Of a stretch of 64,000 nucleotides of DNA, positions 58,167 through 64,000 are shown one piece after another. The first letter of the stretch is position 1, and the number at the start of each line of letters is the position of its first letter. Location: the NCBI RefSeq assembly GCF_004210375.1, contig NC_134830.1, positions 868,001-932,000 on the forward strand. The letters are read 5' to 3'. This stretch comes from Tachypleus tridentatus (Eukaryota; Arthropoda; Merostomata; Xiphosura; Limulidae). Made by a program: the position numbers and the translations under genes. The notes below the pieces were generated by a model that saw only the letters and a program-made list of their open reading frames with translations, was not told the origin of the DNA and ran no database searches.

Positions 58167-58679
58167 CCATACACCCACATACATGTAAAATTCTCCGATG
58201 CCATGATGCCATTTCATTGAACTTTTGTACTTTTGGTCTGATTAAACATGGTCTTGAAAACTAACGTCCGCATAGAGTAGAAGATGAAAGAAAACTCGTT
58301 AAGGATGCTTGGCCTAAGACTGACCTCGCCATATTTGTCAGAAGCTTTTTACAAAGGAAACTTAATGCGCTGTCTCAGTCAGCAATGCCTAATGACCACC
58401 ATCAAATCAACATAATAAATGCTGGAGGAGATAATTACAAGGACAACACGAAGACATCATTCTTATAACTTAGGTTAATACAAGTATTCAGTGACAAACG
58501 ATGTGACAGCTATTTGTGCTTTTCACTTACAGAGAAAAAGAGCGAGAAATGATTGCTGGGCACAGTTTGCCATAGTTCAAGAGTTTTAGGCCAAGATATG
58601 GTAGCACAGGCATAATAAAATGATAAACAAGCAGTTTGCTTAATCCCACTCAAAAACTGAACGCTTTTTATTTATTTGT
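58167..58679. other. Unannotated stretch
   Basis: Contains a run of coding-like but broken sequence near 58250-58440 that I do not recognise. Confidence 0.25.
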
Positions 58680-58738
58680 CTTGGCGCAGATAGCCCAGCT
58701 GCTTTGTGCCATAAAACACTAAATTAACCAACCAACCA
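58680..58738 (+). repeat. SINE-B tail fragment
   Basis: Reads cttggcgcagatagcccagc, tgctttgtgccataaaacac and aaccaaccaac. Head missing. Confidence 0.5.
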
Positions 58739-59349
58739 ATTTATTTGTCCAATAGTCTTGCAAAAGCAACAATGATATAAATTGAAATTAAGAATTTTAT
58801 ACAATTTTAAAGAAAAACATCTTAGATATACACAACTGTTTACGTTTAATGCGAAGTGTTATGATTTAGACGGTTTGACTATAGCACGAATGTTAAATTT
58901 ATTTATTTTTGGAAGTGTTTGTTTGTTGCAGAAATTATACTTAACTGTTAAAGAATTATGTGTCATGACGTTCAGTTATTATGAACTGACGATTGTTGTA
59001 TTATGATGTCACGTTAGTAGAACCTCCTGAGATTTTTTCTTTGTATCAATTGAGTATCATTTCATCATAATATCTCGAAGTGTGTGGAATATTCTAGGCC
59101 TCTCTCTAACTAGAATATCATTAAAAACGTAGATCGAGTTAGTTATTTAGAGAATTAGTTAGATGCAGACTGTGTGATTATGAGTTTAGCCATAAAAAGC
59201 TTATGGTGGCGATTTTTAAAGTGAAATTATCACAGACTGTATTACAATAACATAGCATGGGGCAAATTGTGTTCTAAGGTAACTGAACCAATTTGTGTAG
59301 AATTTGACGAAAAAAAAAGACAATTATTTAAAGTTCTGGAAATAACAGT
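58739..59349. other. Unannotated AT-rich stretch
   Basis: A 74-codon open frame at 58782-59006 is unsupported. Confidence 0.3.
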
Positions 59350-59606
59350 TTGTTTGTTTTGAATTTTTGCATAAAGCTGCACGAGGGTTATTTGTACCAG
59401 TCGTTTTTAATTTAAAGGCAACTACTCACCAACATCACCAACCGCCAACTCTTAGGCTACTCTTTTACAAACGAATAGTGGGCTTGGTTGTTACAATATA
59501 ATGTCCTCACGGATGAAAGGGTGTTTCATCCCTTTGGTGCTATGAGGATTCTAATCCACGACCCTCAGATTACGAGTCGAGCGTCTTAACCACCTACCCA
59601 TGTCAT
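59350..59606 (-). repeat. SINE-A copy, diverged
   Basis: Reads tttgtttgttttgaattttt, accgccaactcttaggctac, cgaccctcagattacgagtc and cttaaccacctacccatgtc. Confidence 0.9.
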
Positions 59607-59672
59607 TATTATTTTTCAGAAGGAATTATGCCAAATACAAAGGAGCGTTCGATCTTATATATTAATCCAAGT

Positions 59673-59949
59673 GGCCCAGCATGGCTAGGTTGTTAAGGCA
59701 CTCGACGCGTAATCCGAGGGTCGCGAGTTCGAATCCCCGTCACACCAAACATGCTCGCCCTTTGAGATATGGGGCGTTATAACGTTACGATCAATCACAC
59801 TATTCGTTGGTAAAAGAGTAGCTCAAGAAATGACAGTGTGTGGTGATGACAAGCTGTCTTCCTTCTAGTCTTACATTGTTAAGTGAGGGATAGCTAGCCC
59901 AGATAGTCCTCGTGTAGCTTTGCGCAAAATTCAAAACAAACAAACAAAC
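59673..59949 (+). repeat. SINE-A insertion with 12-bp target-site duplication
   Basis: The head ggcccagcatggctaggttg runs to the tail gcgcaaaattcaaaacaaac with CAAA repeats. Flanks are attaatccaagt (59661-59672) and attaacccaagt (59950-59961), with one mismatch. Confidence 0.95.
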
Positions 59950-60084
59950 ATTAACCCAAGTTACTTCCAGCTATCTTTATTTTCATGTACAATTTTGTCT
60001 TCTACCAGTTATAGTTATAAATAGTTGCGCATTTAATTGTTATTAACTACAGATCTCAAGAAATATTTATCTTGTGTAAAGTTC

Positions 60085-60331
60085 CATGTTTGTATGTTTT
60101 GAATCTAATGCAAATATATTCAAGAGTTATCTCAGCTAGTTGTTCCTAATTTAGCAGTAATAGACTAGTCAACACCACCAACTATTGGACTACTCCTTAA
60201 CCAAAGAATAATGAGATTGTCTGCCACATTATAACACTCCTCACGATTAAAACGGCGATGATATATGATAACTGGGATTCGAACCCGTGAACCACAGATT
60301 AAGAGCCAACTCCCCTAACCACCTAATATGT
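60085..60331 (-). repeat. SINE-A copy, old
   Basis: Reads tcaagagttatctcagctag, ccaactattggactactcct, gggattcgaacccgtgaacc and cccctaaccacctaatatg. Many substitutions. Confidence 0.85.
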
Positions 60332-60690
60332 TCTTATAAAGTGAATTTAATCACCTGTATGTGTGTGTGTGTAATTACAACAACTGCTTACACTTAAAGT
60401 ATTTTTAAATCTTTTTAAAAATTTAAACTCTTTTAATTAATTAATTTTCCAATGCTTACGAAATCTCATTATGTTTCTCTGGGTTCATGAGATTTAACAA
60501 ATGTTTATGTGGAACAAAACTAACATTATTTTGTAGAACAAAGCTGGTTATTACTCTCTTGATTCATTTTTTTGTTTTCACAGCTGTCGTTTTACACTTT
60601 CTGCTATTTATGCACAACTAATAACTTGAATGTAAAAAATTCCATATGACGTTTAACTAAGGTTATAACAGGAAACTTTTATCTTCGACT
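60332..60690. other. Unannotated AT-rich stretch
   Basis: Only a short (GT)n run near 60358-60372. Confidence 0.3.
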
Positions 60691-60967
60691 AGTTTGTTTG
60701 GTTTGAATTTTGCACAAAGCTACTCGAGAGCTATCTACGCTAGCCGTTCCTAATTTAGCAGTGTAAGACTAGAGGGAAGGCAGCTAGTCATCACTACCCA
60801 CCGCCCACTCTTGGGCTATTCTTTTACCAACGAATAGTGGGATTGACCTTCGCATTATAATTCCCCCCACAGTTGAACGGGCGAGCTTGTTTTGTGCGAC
60901 GAGGATTCGAACCCGCGATCTTTGGATTACGAGTCGAACGCTTTAACCCACCTGGCCATGTCAAGCC
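60691..60967 (-). repeat. SINE-A copy, full length
   Basis: Reads tagtttgtttggtttgaatt, cagctagtcatcactaccca, gaggattcgaacccgcgatc and aacccacctggccatgtcaa. Confidence 0.95.
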
Positions 60968-61270
60968 TTTTTGTTTGGAAAACATGTTACTTTACCAACT
61001 ATATAGCATGATTTTTAAGTATATGTAACACCTTACACCATTTCACAGAAAATTTCTCGTAAGTACTGTTAAGTAATTTTCATAATTTTTTAATGAGGCG
61101 AAATGAAAACGTATTTTAAAATGATAGATTATATATACACGGTTTAGCGTAAAACAAAACAATGCGCTGTCAGTACACAGTGGGAATGTGTGCACTGCTT
61201 TACTTTTCAGCCTGATTTAACTAAATACGTATTTATTTATTGTTATGTTAGGCATACTTCTACACGATGG
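60968..61270. other. Unannotated stretch
   Basis: No feature seen. Confidence 0.3.
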
Positions 61271-61351
61271 GTAATTTGTGTTGCCAACCACGGATCAAAA
61301 AAAAAATTAGCGACGTAAATCCCGATATTTACCGCTGAACCACTTGAGTAG
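61271..61351 (-). repeat. SINE-B fragment
   Basis: Reads ttgccaaccacggatcaaaa, ttagcgacgtaaatcccgat and accgctgaaccacttgagta. Tail not recognisable. Confidence 0.5.
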
Positions 61352-61871
61352 TCTTAGGTAGATGTAAACTCTGTGTCGATTATTTCTAAGTAAATAAAAG
61401 AGCGTAAGTCAACATCGTAAGGAAAAGTGAGGTGATAGAAAACTATGCAATTTTTGTATATTAACTATCCACGCAATGAAATATCAAATTCATAAGTATC
61501 TCTCCGTGTACGTATATCTCTTTAATAAGCGTTTAAACAAATTAAAATCAACAGCTCAGAAGTAACGTAGTCATACAATTAAATCTGATAATAAAGTCAG
61601 CATCCAGGTTTTTAAATATTATATACATTATCCTTAACATTATAATTTCTATTCCCACTAGACAGTTCATCCGATTAGATATCTTGGCATATCAAAGAAA
61701 TAAATGGCATTATCTACAGTTCTTCTTTGGTTCAAAGAAAACAAACTTAAGACCTAAAAGTGTCTTAATCACTTTGTCACTTATTTTTTACCCGGTATTA
61801 TCACTTTGTTCAGTTACATCTATAACCATTCATAAGTTGTACACATACATGTGGTTGATTTTTTTTTACTG
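61352..61871. other. Unannotated AT-rich stretch
   Basis: The open frame at 61684-61902 ends inside the SINE and is unsupported. Confidence 0.3.
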
Positions 61872-62132
61872 GAACCAGGTGGTTAAGGCACTCGACTCAT
61901 AATATGAGGGTCGCGGGTTCGAATCCCCGTCACATTAAACATACCTCCCCTTTCAGCCGTGAGGGAGTTATAATGTGACGGTTAAACCCACTATTCGTTG
62001 GTAAAAAAAGAATTCCAAGAGTTGACGGTGAGTGGTGATGACTAGCTACCTTCCCTCATGTCTTACACTGCTCATTTAGAGACGGCTAGCGCGGGTAGCC
62101 CTGGTGTAACCTTGCGCGAAATTTAAAAACAA
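61872..62132 (+). repeat. SINE-A copy, slightly 5'-truncated
   Basis: Begins gaaccaggtggttaaggcac, B box gggttcgaatccccg, tail gcgcgaaatttaaaaacaaa. Confidence 0.94.
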
Positions 62133-63031
62133 ATTTATTTTTACTATTAAGAAACAACAACGAGATCTGACACGAAACGTAAATAGTATGAACTATCAAC
62201 TTTACCACTTAGTCCGGGACTGCTATTTGATAAATAATAATTTTACATACATTGGAGATAACTGAACTACCTTGTTACCGATTTGTAATTTCATGTTCTG
62301 AATCACCTTAAGATACACTTTGCATTCTTGTAATCCATTTTAGTGTTCTCAGAGTATCCTTACGCTCACACTGGTTGAATGTATGTATATATACGATAAA
62401 TACAAATTCACAAGCAATTTAAAGATTTATAAGGTACATTCGATTTCGATTTTTACACGTGTTATTTATTTTAAGATTTATGAGGTACATTCGATTTCGA
62501 TTTTTACCAATCTATGTTTCTGTTTACCTCTAAAGAATAATATTACCGCCAGTATTACAATAAATACTGATATCATTTCAGAGTCCCGCAAGATGGCGAT
62601 ACTAGTGCATGTATAAAATACTCCCGTCTCGAGCTTCGCAGAAAACCTGTGATTGTGTGCTTACGCAAAACTATATTTTTAATAAGATACAAGGCTTTCG
62701 TAATAAACCAAATGATTTTAGGACATATTTTTTATTTTTGCTTCTTAATAGATTTATGTAATAATTATTTGTCTCCATAATTTTCAATTGTGTTGTTTCA
62801 AATGACACTTTAATTACACTCGTTTTTATCAATTGTGTTCTTAACGTCTTAACATTGTTATTCTGTCAGCAATAATTGTCTATAATATAAAGTTATTGGA
62901 CACACGCGAATTAAGAAGTGGTTTGAAAAATACTGGCTGTACAACTTACTGACAAAAAGGAAGTGTACAGAATGAATCAGGAATAGAGATTTCATTTTAA
63001 CATCACTGATGACTTGTTTTCACTATTTAAT
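62133..63031. other. Unannotated AT-rich stretch
   Basis: Contains a small direct repeat (aaggtacattcgatttcgat, aggtacattcgatttcgatt) near 62430-62510. Nothing else seen. Confidence 0.35.
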
Positions 63032-63148
63032 TGGCAGTTAGTTGGTGATGATGACTAGCCGCCTTCCTACTAGTCTATCAGTTCAAAATTAGGGACGGCT
63101 AAAGCAGATAGCCCTCGTGTAGCTTTACGCAAAATTCTTAAAAACAAA
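63032..63148 (+). repeat. SINE-A variant, 3' half only
   Basis: Reads agttagttggtgatgatgac, tagtctatcagttcaaaatt and agatagccctcgtgtagctt. It shares the 'ctatc.gttcaaaatt' variant with 15486-15700. Confidence 0.8.
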
Positions 63149-63585
63149 CAGACCGTAAGCCTATCGTCGAGCGAGAAACTAGGAGACGATCTATATTTGA
63201 TATTATTTTTACGTTATTTTAATCTTGTAGAAAACACAAGCGAAAAATTCGTGTAAGATTTAGCTTACATGTACGGTGTTTACTATATTCCGTGTATGTA
63301 CTAAAATACGCAACTCCATTTGTTTAGTCTTCTAGGGGGATATTTACACCTTATTTGTTTTGTTCCGATAGCCTCTCTAATGTATCGCCCCCTAGTGGTG
63401 ATTCGATTTAGTTGGTTATAATAATGAAGTTTTTCTTTACGTTAGGAATGAAAATATATATATATAATTTTTTATTTTCAACGTATCACGTTTTATTAAT
63501 ATATAAGGTTATGAAATCCCTCTATATCAGTTTTTTTTTTTCTAGTACATTTAATGATAATTGGTCTTCTTCATCTTCCATAGAT
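63149..63585. other. Unannotated AT-rich stretch
   Basis: Nothing recognised except the motif cgccccctagtggtgatt at 63386-63403, discussed under findings. Confidence 0.3.
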
Positions 63586-63778
63586 AAACGACTCATAATC
63601 TGCGGATTCCCGTTCCACCAAACATGGTCGCCCTTTCAGCCGTCGGGATGTTATAAGTTATGATCTATTCTACTATTCTTTGGTGAAAAATACCCTAAGA
63701 GCTAGCGATGAGTGCTGATGACTAGCTGCCTTTCCCCCACTCTTCTCACTGCTAAATTAGGAACAGGTTGTGCAGATA
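63586..63778 (+). repeat. SINE-A copy with partial head, truncated tail
   Basis: Reads cgactcataatctgcggatt, accaaacatggtcgcccttt and gatgactagctgcctttccc. The tail is cut at gcagat, where the 50-bp tandem array starts. Confidence 0.85.
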
Positions 63779-64000
63779 TTTTAACTTTATCCATACTTAT
63801 CAAACCTATTACTTAATACTAGAGTTTATTTTAACTTTATCCATACTTATTAAACCTATTACTTAATACTAGAGTTTATTTTAACTTTATCCATACTTAT
63901 TAAACCTATTACTTAATACTAGAGTTTATTTTAACTTTATCCATACTTATCAAACCTATTACTTAATACTAGAGTTTATTTTAACTTTATCCATACTTAT
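63777..64000 (+). repeat. 50-bp tandem repeat, at least 4.4 units, open at window end
   Basis: The unit is ttttaactttatccatactt, atcaaacctattacttaata, ctagagttta (50 bp), nearly identical between copies (caaacc/taaacc variants). It continues past the right edge. Confidence 0.96.

Noticed and set aside
4160..62132. tRNA-like heads as true tRNA genes
   Set aside because: Each is fused to a conserved SINE body and tail, occurs in many diverged copies, and lacks a clean acceptor stem, so they are SINE promoters, not tRNA genes.

Overview
The window is eukaryotic, AT-rich, intron-containing DNA with very low coding density. It holds one confidently recognisable protein-coding gene, and the rest is mostly repeats. 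Two dispersed tRNA-derived SINE families (called SINE-A and SINE-B here) recur on both strands. From memory, the SINE-A sequence resembles a short element abundant in horseshoe crab (Xiphosura, Chelicerata) genomes. That organism call is an inference I could not check.

Layout. 1-4.4 kb: SINE copies, a 34-bp minisatellite and a 500-N assembly gap (2958-3457). 4.4-15.5 kb: a stretch in which I see no SINE, containing a two-exon gene for a SERTA-domain nuclear protein (SERTAD/Taranis family; coding exons 6190-6403 and 8937-9952, plus strand, 409 codons). 15.5-27.1 kb: dense SINEs, a 62-bp tandem repeat interrupted by a SINE with perfect target-site duplications, a 44-bp tandem repeat, a broken Penelope-like retroelement with an inverted 5' part, and a decayed DNA-transposon fragment. 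27.1-33.0 kb: a large minisatellite with a unit of about 28 bp and 293/322-bp higher-order periods. 33.0-34.2 kb: a short spacer. 34.2-38.8 kb: a second, unrelated 62-bp satellite (about 75 units) with a higher-order period of about 1242 bp. 38.8-64 kb: SINEs, several small minisatellites (34-39 bp classes and a 17-unit 38-bp array), two diverged segmental duplications, a second Penelope-like endonuclease remnant, a possible hAT transposase remnant, and a 50-bp tandem array running off the right edge.

There is no operon or pathway context. The SERTA gene is the only functional protein gene I would defend; most other open frames are chance ORFs inside repeats. The most interesting material is repeat biology: two adjacent satellites with nested periodicity, exact SINE boundaries from target-site duplications, a Penelope-like element with twin-priming-type geometry and a hammerhead-like 3' end, and a SINE-poor island around the gene.
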